The notes under the pieces: generated by a model
What the model was told of the DNA's origin: nothing
What the model saw: the letters and a program-made list of their open reading frames with translations, nothing else
Databases searched by the model: none
Source: CAILZL01 sp050248275
Lineage (GTDB): Bacteria; Pseudomonadota; Gammaproteobacteria; Steroidobacterales; Steroidobacteraceae
Reading direction: 5' to 3'
Assembly (NCBI GenBank): GCA_050248275.1
Contig: JBFWSR010000001.1
Coordinates: 62,001-126,000, forward strand
Length of the DNA stretch: 64,000 nt
Made by a program: the position numbers and the translations under genes
Shown here: positions 33,431-42,477 of the stretch, piece by piece
Layout: each line of letters starts with the position of its first letter
Position numbering within the stretch: the first letter of the stretch is position 1

Positions 33431-34966
33431 ATGCAGCGCGCCATCACCCATCGCAGCAACTTCCGCCTTGAACATCGGGTTGTCAGCAAGCGCGGCCATG
33501 TCCGGGTACTGCGGCACCAGGGAGAGGTCGTATTCAACAACGACGCCTGGACCATTCGCAGTACGGTGCAGGACGTCACCGAATCCCGCGAGCAGGAAGA
33601 CCGCATCCGTTTCCTCGCCTTCCACGATCCGCTCACCGCCCTGCCCAATCGTGAATCCGCCACCCGCACCCTGAAGCAGGCCATCAAGAACTGCGCAGCG
33701 CATCAGGAACACGTTGCGGTATTTGCCTTGTGGCTGGACGATTTCAATCGCGTCGCCAGCTCCATGGGTCAGAACGTCAGCGATGCGGTGCTGAAAACCA
33801 TCGGCGATCGCCTGCGCGGCCAGATCCGTGGCTCGGATCATGTCGTGCTCAGCAATGATCAGGATGCGCATGATGACTGCGTGGTCGCACGCGCCGATGG
33901 CGACAAGTTCCTGTGCGTGGTCAGCAACCTGCAATTGAGCGAAGCGGCCATCAGTATCGCCAAGCGACTGCAGCGCGCAGTATCCAGTCCTGTCGCCATG
34001 GGCGATGCCGAATTGCAGCTCAGCGCCTCGGTAGGCATCAGCCTGTATCCCGACGACGGCCGCAATGCCGAAGAGCTGGTGGACAATGCCTTCACTGCGC
34101 TGATGCACACCAAGGGCCAGAAGGGCTCCTGCCAGTTCTTCGCCACGGAAATCAGCAGTCGCGCCCGTCAGCGTCTGTCACTGGAAAGCGAACTGCGGCA
34201 GGCCATCGAGACCAATCAGTTCGAACTGCATTTCCAGCCGCGCATGTGTCTGGCCGATAACAGCATCCGCGGCGCTGAAGCACTGGTGCGCTGGCAACAT
34301 CCGGCACGCGGCCTGGTCATGCCAGGCGAGTTCATTCCACTGCTGGAAGAAATCGGTTTGATTGCGCCACTGGGCAATCTGGTCATCGACATGGTGGCGC
34401 GTCAGGCGGCACAGTGGTCGCGCTTGTTCAACAGGCAGTTCCGTCTCTCTTTCAACATCTCGCCGCTGCAGTTCGGCGCAGTGAATCTGATCGACGAAAT
34501 CGACCAGGCGCTGGCACGCGAGCGCGCGAGCTACGACAATCTCGAAGTGGAAATCACCGAAAGCGCATTGATGGCGCGTCCGGAAGTGGTGATCAACACA
34601 CTGCATGCCTTCCGCGATCGCGGTCTGCTGCTGGCGCTGGATGATTTCGGCACCGGTTTCTCTTCGCTCAGCTATCTGCGCAAGTTGCCGCTCGACGTAT
34701 TGAAAATTGACCGCAGTTTCATCATGGACATTGGCGTGAATCAGAGCGGCAGTTCGCTGGTCAACGCCATCCTGTTCATGGCGCAGGCACTGGGCCTGAA
34801 CTGCGTGGCGGAAGGCGTGGAGAAGGAAGCACAGTTGCACTTCCTGGCGGCGAATCATTGTCATGAAGTGCAGGGTTACCTGCTGGCGCGGCCGATGGCG
34901 GCCACCGATTTCGAACGCTGGCTGCAACACTGGCAAAGCGCGCAACCGAACAGCATGATTGCCTGA
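33431..34966 (+). CDS. PAS C-terminal half plus degenerate GGDEF and EAL domains (downstream of amber codon)
   Basis: Remainder of the interrupted gene, about 511 aa from ATG 33431 (no ribosome binding site; TTG 33425 is also possible). It opens in mid-PAS (NFRLEHRVVSKRGHVRVLRH). GGDEF begins at DPLTALPNR, but the signature is ADGDKF, so cyclase activity is unlikely. The EAL domain looks complete: GAEALVRWQHP, FNISPLQF, EITESALM, LDDFGTGFSSLSYLRKLP, KIDRSF and VAEGVE. Hence c-di-GMP phosphodiesterase activity is expected if it is made, by restart or readthrough. It should be read as a pseudogene or a recently split gene. Confidence 0.82.
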   Translation: MQRAITHRSNFRLEHRVVSKRGHVRVLRHQGEVVFNNDAWTIRSTVQDVTESREQEDRIRFLAFHDPLTALPNRESATRTLKQAIKNCAAHQEHVAVFALWLDDFNRVASSMGQNVSDAVLKTIGDRLRGQIRGSDHVVLSNDQDAHDDCVVARADGDKFLCVVSNLQLSEAAISIAKRLQRAVSSPVAMGDAELQLSASVGISLYPDDGRNAEELVDNAFTALMHTKGQKGSCQFFATEISSRARQRLSLESELRQAIETNQFELHFQPRMCLADNSIRGAEALVRWQHPARGLVMPGEFIPLLEEIGLIAPLGNLVIDMVARQAAQWSRLFNRQFRLSFNISPLQFGAVNLIDEIDQALARERASYDNLEVEITESALMARPEVVINTLHAFRDRGLLLALDDFGTGFSSLSYLRKLPLDVLKIDRSFIMDIGVNQSGSSLVNAILFMAQALGLNCVAEGVEKEAQLHFLAANHCHEVQGYLLARPMAATDFERWLQHWQSAQPNSMIA

Positions 34967-34990
34967 GACCGGCTTGACGCCACTATCCGA

Positions 34991-35992
34991 TCAGAGTCGC
35001 AGGCAGTCAGCCGCCCATTGATTGACCCAGCGCGTGCCGTTCCAGCCGGCAATGAAGCCGCAATGGCCGCCAAACTCACTGCTGGTAATGTGCAGGTTTG
35101 GATTGGCTGGCAAATAACGAACATCCACTGCGGGCACGATCGGATCGTCCTGCGCGATCAGCACATGACTGGGCACATTGAGATCGCGCAGGGTATGACC
35201 CAGTAACGAATAGCCGTCGTAGTAAGCACGCACGCCAGAAAACCCGGCATGGCGCCGCACCAGGATGTCGGTCAGTTCGGTAATGCTGCGGCTGCGCAGC
35301 AACGGCCCGAAATCGTAATGCCCGGGAAAATGGTGTTGCTTGAGCCGCAGGGACTGCTTCCATTTGCTGAGAAAATAATGCCGGTAAACCGGCGGGCCGG
35401 CCGCCAAGGCGGCATCGCTGGCATGCGGGTTAAGCGCCGGACAAATCGCCACCACCCGCCGCAACTGAATGGCCGACGCCGCCGCGCGCGCCGCCACCCG
35501 CAATGCAAAGTTGCCGCCCAGCGAAAACCCCGCCAGTGACAGATCCGCAATGGCATGGCGCTGCTGGATGGCGCGCACTGCGCCCACCACTTCATCCAGC
35601 AGACAGGAATGAAACAGGCCGGTATTGAGGGCTTCGCTGCCGCCATGATCGCGCAGGTTCAGGCGGAACACGTTGTAGCCCTGCGCGTACAGCGTGGCGC
35701 CCAGCGACAGCACATAGCTGGAATCGGCATCGCCCAGCCAGCCATGCAGCAGGATGATCCAGGGAGTCTGCTCAGACCGGGCTGGTTGTGACGAACACCA
35801 ACCGCTCAGACGCACACCCTCGCCGCATTCCAGCAATACCGGTTCGGCAGCAGCGCGCAGTGCCTGTGATTGTCGCCATACCGGCAGGCGCCAGGCAGAC
35901 AGGCTGAGCAGGGTGGACTGCACATGCGCATTGCGCAACCCGAACGGCGGCACAAACACAGCATGTTTCAAGGGAAGGGTCGCAGTTGTCAT
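34991..35992 (-). CDS. YheT-family alpha/beta hydrolase
   Basis: 333-aa hydrolase of the YheT (UPF0017/EMB8) family. N-terminal FVPPFGLRNAHVQSTLLSL is the family's opening. WIILLHGWLGDADSSYVLSL carries the oxyanion region, FSLGGNFALR the nucleophile Ser (GFSLGG), and AQDDPIVPA and SEFGGHCGF supply Asp and His. Substrates are unknown, perhaps short-chain esters. The start is ATG 35992, sharing one base with the TGA of the upstream gene (TGATG), so the two are coupled; a GTG at 35995 is less likely. Confidence 0.9.
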   Translation of the reverse strand: MTTATLPLKHAVFVPPFGLRNAHVQSTLLSLSAWRLPVWRQSQALRAAAEPVLLECGEGVRLSGWCSSQPARSEQTPWIILLHGWLGDADSSYVLSLGATLYAQGYNVFRLNLRDHGGSEALNTGLFHSCLLDEVVGAVRAIQQRHAIADLSLAGFSLGGNFALRVAARAAASAIQLRRVVAICPALNPHASDAALAAGPPVYRHYFLSKWKQSLRLKQHHFPGHYDFGPLLRSRSITELTDILVRRHAGFSGVRAYYDGYSLLGHTLRDLNVPSHVLIAQDDPIVPAVDVRYLPANPNLHITSSEFGGHCGFIAGWNGTRWVNQWAADCLRL

Positions 35993-37266
35993 CACGGCGC
36001 GGGCAGCAGCGTGAACTCCACCCGCTGATTGCGCTCGGCGATGCGATTCCAGGTGGCGGCGGTCAGCGTTGCGGTAGGCGCGGGGTATGCCGCCAGCGTC
36101 TTGTGCGCGCCATCAGCCAGTTGCACTTTGACGCCGCCGGCATTGCTGTTGATGCTGGCCACCAGATTGGCAAACGCCACGGATTGCCGCTGCTGCACTG
36201 TCAGCGCATCGCCAAACGGATTGCCGATCAGATCGCAGCGGCTGGCCGGCAACTCGTCGGCGGCGGGTGCATAACCCGTGACCGGATTGCCGCTCAGACA
36301 GAAATCGCCCATGAACACTTCCACACGCAGGATGCCTTTGACCTGTTCGTCGTGCAGGTTGTCGATCAAGCTGCGCAGACGCTCCAGACGTGCGCCCGCC
36401 AGTGGCGCTTCGCCATAAGGCACTTCTTCAGTCGCCATGGGAGAGATCGATACGGCAGGTGCTGGCGCAGACATTGGCGCCCGAGTAGCACTGGCCGGTT
36501 CCGGAACAACCGGCCGGGTCATGCGATTGCTCAACTGTTGTTGAACTGTCTGCAATTGCCATAGTTGCTGCTGCATCTGGTATTGCTGATAAATCACCAC
36601 AACCAGCAACACCAGCACCAGAGCGCTGGCCAGCAATGCCCAGTTGCGCCAGCGCCGTCCCGCTCCGGGCTCGGCGGGAAATATGCGCGCAATTTCCGTT
36701 TGCACTTCGGCGGCGATGCGATGCGCCAGTTGCGGCACGGATAACTGCGGCGGGCTCTCCATCTGCACTTCGACCAGCGGCGGTTTCTCGGCCGGGATGA
36801 TGCTATCGCGCTGCGGCGTCTCGCGTTCGGCCACGCCGGCAGCAGGCACGGTCCGCGACGCGGTTGCCGGTCGCATGGCATTGGCGGATGCAGGCGTTTG
36901 CAGATTCAGGTGCTGCAACGCTTCGGCCACATCCGCAGGCTTTAGGGTCTTGGGCAACACGCCCATGGCGCCCAGGGCGCGCGCCTGGCTGAGATACATC
37001 TCGCCTTCCTGCGAGGTGTACATCAGTACCGGTATGGTCGCGGTGTCCGGATTGGCCTTGATCACCCGAACGGCGGCAAACCCATCCATGCCCGACATCA
37101 GGTGATCCATGAAAATCACATCGGGACGCGCGGTCTGCAGATAGGTCAGCGCCAATTCGGCCGACTCCACCGCATCGACCTCCAGCCCAAAGCTTTCCAG
37201 CATCCGGCCCAGGATGTGTCGGGCTGAACGGGAGTCGTCAACGATCAGGGCGCGCGTGTTGGACAT
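35992..37266 (-). CDS. Receiver domain with transmembrane helix and OmpA-like periplasmic domain
   Basis: 424-aa protein of unusual plan. Residues 1-125 form a receiver domain (ALIVDDSRSARHILGRML, phosphoacceptor Asp in VIFMDHLMSGMDGF, Lys in VLPKTLKPAD). Then come a ~60-residue linker, one strong membrane helix (~211-230, WALLASALVLVLLVVVIYQQ), a Gln-rich coiled coil, and a C-terminal domain ending WNRIAERNQRVEFTLLP, which resembles the peptidoglycan-binding end of OmpA-like proteins. The start at ATG 37266 fits the receiver. It would place phosphorylation in the cytoplasm and wall contact in the periplasm. Function is unknown. Confidence 0.85.
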   Translation of the reverse strand: MSNTRALIVDDSRSARHILGRMLESFGLEVDAVESAELALTYLQTARPDVIFMDHLMSGMDGFAAVRVIKANPDTATIPVLMYTSQEGEMYLSQARALGAMGVLPKTLKPADVAEALQHLNLQTPASANAMRPATASRTVPAAGVAERETPQRDSIIPAEKPPLVEVQMESPPQLSVPQLAHRIAAEVQTEIARIFPAEPGAGRRWRNWALLASALVLVLLVVVIYQQYQMQQQLWQLQTVQQQLSNRMTRPVVPEPASATRAPMSAPAPAVSISPMATEEVPYGEAPLAGARLERLRSLIDNLHDEQVKGILRVEVFMGDFCLSGNPVTGYAPAADELPASRCDLIGNPFGDALTVQQRQSVAFANLVASINSNAGGVKVQLADGAHKTLAAYPAPTATLTAATWNRIAERNQRVEFTLLPAP

Positions 37267-37460
37267 GAGCGGTTCTTTATTGCTGTGCCTGCTTTGTAAC
37301 GGCAAATGCCGCCGCTGCCAAGCTGTCGCTGCATCCATTAAATCCAGCTTACACAAAACGCTGGGGCAAAACCGAAATTGCGCTGCGGGTTTACGGGGCT
37401 TTGGCCAGCGAGTTACCGCTTATTTCCAGACCGGTTGCGAATTATCACCGTAGCCGGTGC

Positions 37461-37832
37461 TTACATTAGCGCCATGCAACGGGTATGGCGCAGCCACCAT
37501 CGCTGTTGAGTCCTCTCGTAGGTCAGTACACAGCGCCCGGATTCGATGCTCAGCAGAAATCGATCCGGCATGTCCCGTATACGGCCTTCGACAGGCAGGC
37601 CACGGGCGTCATACCTGGGCACACGGTCCACCAGCAACATGCTGTCCTGCGTCAAGGCTGTTGCCGCCAGCGTCAAGGATGAATGGTTGAGCGCATCACG
37701 CACGATGCTCAGCAATTCCTTACGACTGGCTTCCGTGGGATGAACAATCACTGCCGGATGCGCCGGCTGTGCAAAAGAACTTGCACAGCCTGAGACCAAT
37801 AATGCAAGCAACAATACAGCCGTCTGTTTCAT
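37461..37832 (-). CDS. Small lipoprotein of unknown function
   Basis: 123 aa. The signal peptide ends in a lipobox LLVSGCASS (Cys ~16), so it is a lipoprotein, probably in the outer membrane. The mature part is a small alpha/beta domain (HPTEASRKELLSIVRDALN, DSMLLVDRVPRYDARGLP, FLLSIESGRCVLTYERTQQR). I do not recognise the family. Its start overlaps the stop of the S41 protease gene by four nt, so the pair forms an operon. Confidence 0.8.
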   Translation of the reverse strand: MKQTAVLLLALLVSGCASSFAQPAHPAVIVHPTEASRKELLSIVRDALNHSSLTLAATALTQDSMLLVDRVPRYDARGLPVEGRIRDMPDRFLLSIESGRCVLTYERTQQRWWLRHTRCMALM

Positions 37833-39397
37833 GGATTGCCGGGCAGGCCGAGAATGCGGTTTTCCCGCCAGGGCTGACCGGGCACGGTCAGCGCCTCGCC
37901 AGTATCACCAGTGATTTGTTGTACCTGCGGACGCTGGGCCAGACTGATGCTCGGCGAACAAGCATTGTGGTCACGATAATAGAGCGCCGCTTCCAGGCGA
38001 TTCTCGGTGGTGCTGCCCAGAGCCTGCGTGAAATCATCCGCAACCGCACAACCGGGCAACGACGATCCCGCACCCGTATTCATATTGTTGGGCGCGAAGC
38101 CATCGGCATAATTACCAAAGCCCGCGTCATTCACGCCTTGAAACTGGATACTGAAGTAAGTCGTGCCGCAGTTGTCCTGGGCATAAAAACCATAAGGTTT
38201 GCCGCAAGTGGTGTCACCAATCTGAATCACCGTCATTCCGATGCCACGCAGGCTGTTGATGATGGATTCACTGGCCGAACACGTATCCGCACCGGTGATG
38301 ACAAATACCCGCGACAGGTTCAAGGTCGGCAAGGCAGTACCCGGATTCAGCACAGTCGTCGTAAAAAAAGGCATGGGCGCATTGCTGCCGCCGGTCAATG
38401 GATTGAGCGTCGGAGCATATTGATCATTGAACACGGTGCGTTCAAAAACCCGGCCACTGGTCGCACTGCCGCCGGCAATCATGTAGGCCACTTCGCTGGC
38501 GATAGCCAGATAGCCGCCGCCGTTGTAACGCAGATCCAGCACCAGATCGGTGACATTGGCCTGCTGCAATTGCGTGAAGGCATTCACCAGCAATGATTCC
38601 GCCGTGGCCAGATGACTGTTGAACAGCATGTACACCGGTTGGGAGGTCACTGACGCCGAAGTCATGGCAATGGAACGTTGCGTCCCGTTCAATTCCCGGA
38701 TCAGGAAAGTATGGGTTTCACCAGCGCCTGCGGGAAACAACCCGGCGTTGAGCGTATCGACGCCGCTGCTGGTGTTGCTGTCGATGCTGACGCCATCCAC
38801 TTGCAGCACTTTGGCGCCACGCGTGAGATTGACGCTGACCGCCGGTGAATTGGGTTCGGTATAGGCAACCTGCACTACGCGCGGCGGCGTGCCGGAAAGC
38901 ACCGCCCATTCCGCGCCATAGCCGGAGCTCACGCCGGCCTGCGACAGCGCCACCCACACCTCCGTGGGATAGGTAAAGTGAAACTGATCCTTGGGCTTGC
39001 CCGATGCGGTGATCGCCGTGGTTTTTTGCGTGTCGAAGTAAGCCGCCGTGGTGTACAGCGCCGGATCGCGATCCACTACTTCGCGATACCAAAGATAGAA
39101 CTCATGAGTCCAGGAGCGCTGCCAGAAATTCTCCCACACTGCCGAGCCGGGCTTATCGACGTAAGCCACGCCGGTTGTAGGGTCAATACCCTTGCGCGGC
39201 GCGGCGCACTGTCCGGCAAAGGTTGTCGAGGCGGGGTAATTGCCCGGAGTCCAGGCAGGGGCAGGAGTGCCCGCGTTCAGGCCACTACCGGCCCCACTTG
39301 CATCACTGCCGCCGCCACAGGAAGCAAGCAGGCAGGTTGCCATGCCTGCCGTTACGATTTGCGGCGGAATCATCCGCATGAAGCGTGTAAGTTCCAT
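37829..39397 (-). CDS. S41-family peptidase, lipoprotein
   Basis: C-terminal-processing-like serine protease of 522 aa. A signal peptide with lipobox CLLASCGGG anchors it as a lipoprotein in the cell envelope. A PDZ-like region (VNLTRGAKVLQVDGVSI) precedes the S41 core: VLDLRYNGGGYLAIASEVAY, the catalytic Ser in ADTCSASESIINSLRG, and Lys in TCGKPYGF. The substrate is unknown. ATG 39397 is preferred over GTG 39400. It is translationally coupled to the following small lipoprotein gene, which may be its partner. Confidence 0.9.
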   Translation of the reverse strand: MELTRFMRMIPPQIVTAGMATCLLASCGGGSDASGAGSGLNAGTPAPAWTPGNYPASTTFAGQCAAPRKGIDPTTGVAYVDKPGSAVWENFWQRSWTHEFYLWYREVVDRDPALYTTAAYFDTQKTTAITASGKPKDQFHFTYPTEVWVALSQAGVSSGYGAEWAVLSGTPPRVVQVAYTEPNSPAVSVNLTRGAKVLQVDGVSIDSNTSSGVDTLNAGLFPAGAGETHTFLIRELNGTQRSIAMTSASVTSQPVYMLFNSHLATAESLLVNAFTQLQQANVTDLVLDLRYNGGGYLAIASEVAYMIAGGSATSGRVFERTVFNDQYAPTLNPLTGGSNAPMPFFTTTVLNPGTALPTLNLSRVFVITGADTCSASESIINSLRGIGMTVIQIGDTTCGKPYGFYAQDNCGTTYFSIQFQGVNDAGFGNYADGFAPNNMNTGAGSSLPGCAVADDFTQALGSTTENRLEAALYYRDHNACSPSISLAQRPQVQQITGDTGEALTVPGQPWRENRILGLPGNP

Positions 39398-39557
39398 CAC
39401 CCTGACTCCCGGTAAACAGATCCATGATGTATGCCGGCGAAAACGTTATCTTCTTGTAATCCAGATGTATGTTATCTGTAGCACGAAACCGTCACTGCAC
39501 GACATTGCTGCAACAGGGCCTCTTGTTGTTGCCAGACGACACACTCATCATCCGGAC

Positions 39558-41648
39558 ATGCAGTCCTTCTTCCGTAAATACTGGCTCATCTATCTGACGA
39601 GTTGCGGCCTGCTGGTATCGATGGGCAGCGCAGCGCTCGATCGAACCCGACTGCAAATCGAGCAATTGCAGGGCGACGAATGGCAGGCGCAGAAGCTGGA
39701 AGTCATGCTGCAACTGAACACCCGACCGCTGCATGCTCAAGTGAAAGCCGCACGCGTGACCCTGACGGGCATCAAACAACCCATACGCGAGCTATTGATC
39801 GACTGTCCCGAAGTGGAACTGCTTGCGGACAGCTTTGCCTGCAGGAAGGCGCGCATCACCGGTCTGTTTCCTTATCTCGGTCAACAGAGTCTGCGTGGGG
39901 AAGCTCGTTATCAGCGCAGCAGCGGTGCAATCAGCCTGAAAATCAACGACCTCAGGTTCGCTCAAGGTCAGGCGGCGCTGGCGGCGCAACTGGACGACGC
40001 CGGCTGGCGTGGTGAACTCGATCTCAAAGCCGTGGACATTGCCGCGCTATTGCAGCTGGCCAGCAAAGCCTCCTTGCCGTTGCAGCTCAGCGGCACCGGG
40101 CAAGTCGATGCACAACTACATGCACAGGGCGCACAAACACAACTCGACACTCTCAACTGGCGGGCACAGGTTCGCGAACTGAGCGTCAATAATGACACTG
40201 GCACTCTGGCCACTGACAGACTGGGTTTTACCAGTCAGGGCAGCGCGCACCATCGAAAACCTTCCGGCTGGCAGATCAGCGCACAGCTTGACGCCAGCAG
40301 TGGCCAGGCCTATGCCGAACCAGTATTCGTTGATTTCGGTCAATACCCTGCACAACTCAACGCACAAACCAGCACTCGCGATGCCAACTTGTGGGAGCTA
40401 AAGAACGTTACGGTGAAGCAACAGCACATCGTCATTGCCAGCGCGCAAGGACAGATCGACCTGCGTGATGAAGCAAGCATTCCCAACCTGCAAGTGCACA
40501 TAGATGAGCTGCAATTTCCCGGTACTTTCACCACCTACCTGCAACCCTTTCTACTCAATAGCAGTTTAAAGAATCTGAATACCGGCGGCTCGCTGCAAGG
40601 CGAAGTACGGATACAGGACACCGCGCCAGTCAGCGTCGATCTGCAACTGCAGGCGCTGCATGCCGACGATGGCGGCAGCAATTTGCGGTTTGATGAAGTC
40701 AACGGCGATATTCACTGGCGCAATGCGCTTGAGGATGACAACCGGCCACCGCGTTCCGGTTTGAGCTGGCAAAGCGGCAGCCTGCTGGGCCTGGAACTGG
40801 GTACCACACAGATGGCGCTGGAATTGTGGGACACCAACCTGCGCGTCGCCGCACCGACGCGCATTCCGGTTTTCAACGGGGCGTTGGCCATTGATGCCTT
40901 CCGCGTGCGCAAGGTCGGCACGGCGCAGATGGCCTTCATGCTGGATGCGGCGATCGAGCCCATCAACGTGGCGCAAATTTCCAAAGCCTTTGGCTGGCCG
41001 GAATTCGGCGGCGAGTTGTCCGGCAAGATCACCAAGCTGCGCATGGAAGACGGCGTACTCACCCTGGGCGCCACCCTGAAGGCGCAGGTATTTGACGGCG
41101 AAGTCAGTATCGGCAACATGCGCATGGAAGGCGCGCTGACGCAATGGCCACGCTTCACGGCAAACATTGCGTTGCAGCGGCTTGATCTTGAACAAGTGAC
41201 GCAGGCGTTTTCGTTTGGCCGCATCACCGGCCGCTTGTCCGGTGAAATCAACGAGCTTGAGCTGTTCAACTGGCAACCGGTTGCGTTCGATGCGCGCCTG
41301 TACACGCCGGCCAACGATCGCAGCAGACATCGCATCAGCCAGCGCGCCGTGCAGAACATCGGCAGCATCGGCGGCTCCGGTGGCGGTGTGGCCGCCGCGC
41401 TGCAAAGCGGTTTTCTGAAATTCTTTGAAGACTTCAATTACGACAAGCTGGGCTTGAGTTGCAAACTCGTCAATGAAGTCTGTCTGATGAATGGCGTCGC
41501 GCCCGCCAAAGGCGGCAGCTACTACCTGGTCAAGGGCAAAGGGCTGCCGCGCATCGACGTGATCGGCAATGCCAGACGCGTCGATTGGCCGCGTCTGGCA
41601 GCGCAGCTCAAGGCGGTGACCGAATCGGAAGGGCCGGTAATCAAATAA
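39558..41648 (+). CDS. ydbH: YdbH-family intermembrane transport protein
   Basis: 696-aa AsmA-like protein of the YdbH family, which in E. coli spans the periplasm and, with YhdP and TamB, carries phospholipids to the outer membrane. An N-terminal membrane anchor (WLIYLTSCGLLVSMGSAAL) is followed by repeated beta-strand repeats. The C-terminal signature PVAFDARLYTPANDRSRHRI and the KFFEDFNYDKLGLSC stretch are diagnostic. The frame is open from 39240, but that part is antisense to the S41 gene, and ATG 39558 sits at the membrane anchor. The next gene supplies the YnbE/YdbL partners. Confidence 0.87.
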   Translation: MQSFFRKYWLIYLTSCGLLVSMGSAALDRTRLQIEQLQGDEWQAQKLEVMLQLNTRPLHAQVKAARVTLTGIKQPIRELLIDCPEVELLADSFACRKARITGLFPYLGQQSLRGEARYQRSSGAISLKINDLRFAQGQAALAAQLDDAGWRGELDLKAVDIAALLQLASKASLPLQLSGTGQVDAQLHAQGAQTQLDTLNWRAQVRELSVNNDTGTLATDRLGFTSQGSAHHRKPSGWQISAQLDASSGQAYAEPVFVDFGQYPAQLNAQTSTRDANLWELKNVTVKQQHIVIASAQGQIDLRDEASIPNLQVHIDELQFPGTFTTYLQPFLLNSSLKNLNTGGSLQGEVRIQDTAPVSVDLQLQALHADDGGSNLRFDEVNGDIHWRNALEDDNRPPRSGLSWQSGSLLGLELGTTQMALELWDTNLRVAAPTRIPVFNGALAIDAFRVRKVGTAQMAFMLDAAIEPINVAQISKAFGWPEFGGELSGKITKLRMEDGVLTLGATLKAQVFDGEVSIGNMRMEGALTQWPRFTANIALQRLDLEQVTQAFSFGRITGRLSGEINELELFNWQPVAFDARLYTPANDRSRHRISQRAVQNIGSIGGSGGGVAAALQSGFLKFFEDFNYDKLGLSCKLVNEVCLMNGVAPAKGGSYYLVKGKGLPRIDVIGNARRVDWPRLAAQLKAVTESEGPVIK

Positions 41649-41763
41649 TACCGGCAGAGCTGCGCCCGGAATATTGAACCGGACCCTGTCACCAGCGGTC
41701 CACCCCTACCGGACAGGGATCGCCGCCGAGTACTATCAGCGCCAGTCAACCCGAGGTGTCACC

Positions 41764-42402
41764 ATGCGTCGCTCAATGTCCATCAAGTCCGGTGCCTTGC
41801 AATTGGGTCTGTTGACGCTGTTGCTGATCAGCGCCTGCGTCACCATCAATGTGTATTTCCCGGCCGCCGCCGCCGAAAAAGCCGCAGACCGGATCATCGA
41901 AGATGTGTGGGGTCCAGAGGGCAAGGACGGCAGGAAAACTGCGCCAGCCACCAACAGCCCGCAATCCTCGCTGTATCAGCAGGGCGGTCGGCTGTTGTTG
42001 TCCGCAGTCGGTCATGTGCTTGAGTTCATCATTCCCAGCGCCCAGGCGCAGAGCGCCGATCTGAATGTCGCCACGCCCGCCATCCGGCAGATCACGCAGG
42101 CCATGGAAGCACGCCATGCAGAGTTGAAAAAATATTACGACTCCGGCGCCGTGGGCCTGACCAAGGATGGCCTGGTTGAACTGCGCGATCAGAATGCGAT
42201 TCCGCTGGCCGAACGCAATGTCGCCAGGAAACTGGTCGGCGACGAGAATGCCGATCGCGCCAACTTGTATCGCGAAATCGCCAAGGCCAACAATCATCCG
42301 GAATGGGAAGCCGATATTCGCGCCACCTTTGCGCAACGCTGGATCGACAAGGCAGCCGGCGGCTGGTTCTATCAGGACGCCGGCGGCTGGAAGAAAAAAT
42401 AG
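41764..42402 (+). CDS. YnbE-YdbL fusion lipoprotein (DUF1318)
   Basis: 212-aa lipoprotein. The N-terminal third corresponds to YnbE: lipobox LLLISACVTINVYFPAAAAE, then KAADRIIEDVWG. The rest is YdbL (DUF1318): IRQITQAMEARHAELKKYYD, LVGDENADRANLYREIAKAN and FAQRWIDKAAGGWFYQDAGG. In E. coli these are two genes after ydbH, with YnbE bridging YdbH to the outer membrane; here one protein holds both. The ATG at 41764 has GAGGTG upstream. Lies about 115 nt after ydbH. Confidence 0.88.
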   Translation: MRRSMSIKSGALQLGLLTLLLISACVTINVYFPAAAAEKAADRIIEDVWGPEGKDGRKTAPATNSPQSSLYQQGGRLLLSAVGHVLEFIIPSAQAQSADLNVATPAIRQITQAMEARHAELKKYYDSGAVGLTKDGLVELRDQNAIPLAERNVARKLVGDENADRANLYREIAKANNHPEWEADIRATFAQRWIDKAAGGWFYQDAGGWKKK

Positions 42403-42410
42403 CTACGTTC

Positions 42411-42446
42411 TCATGCAGAGAATGCAGTCTCTCTGCATGATTTTCT
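42411..42446 (+). terminator. Terminator of the ydbH operon
   Basis: Perfect 11-bp stem TCATGCAGAGA (42411-42421) and TCTCTGCATGA (42430-42440), followed by TTTTCTC. A good Rho-independent terminator between the ydbH operon and dinB. Confidence 0.8.
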
Positions 42447-42477
42447 CGACCCGGCGAAATGACACCCAACTGAAACC

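Noticed and set aside
39240..39557. N-terminal extension of the YdbH frame
   Set aside because: It runs antisense through the start of the S41 protease gene and has no family-like sequence; the membrane anchor begins at 39558.
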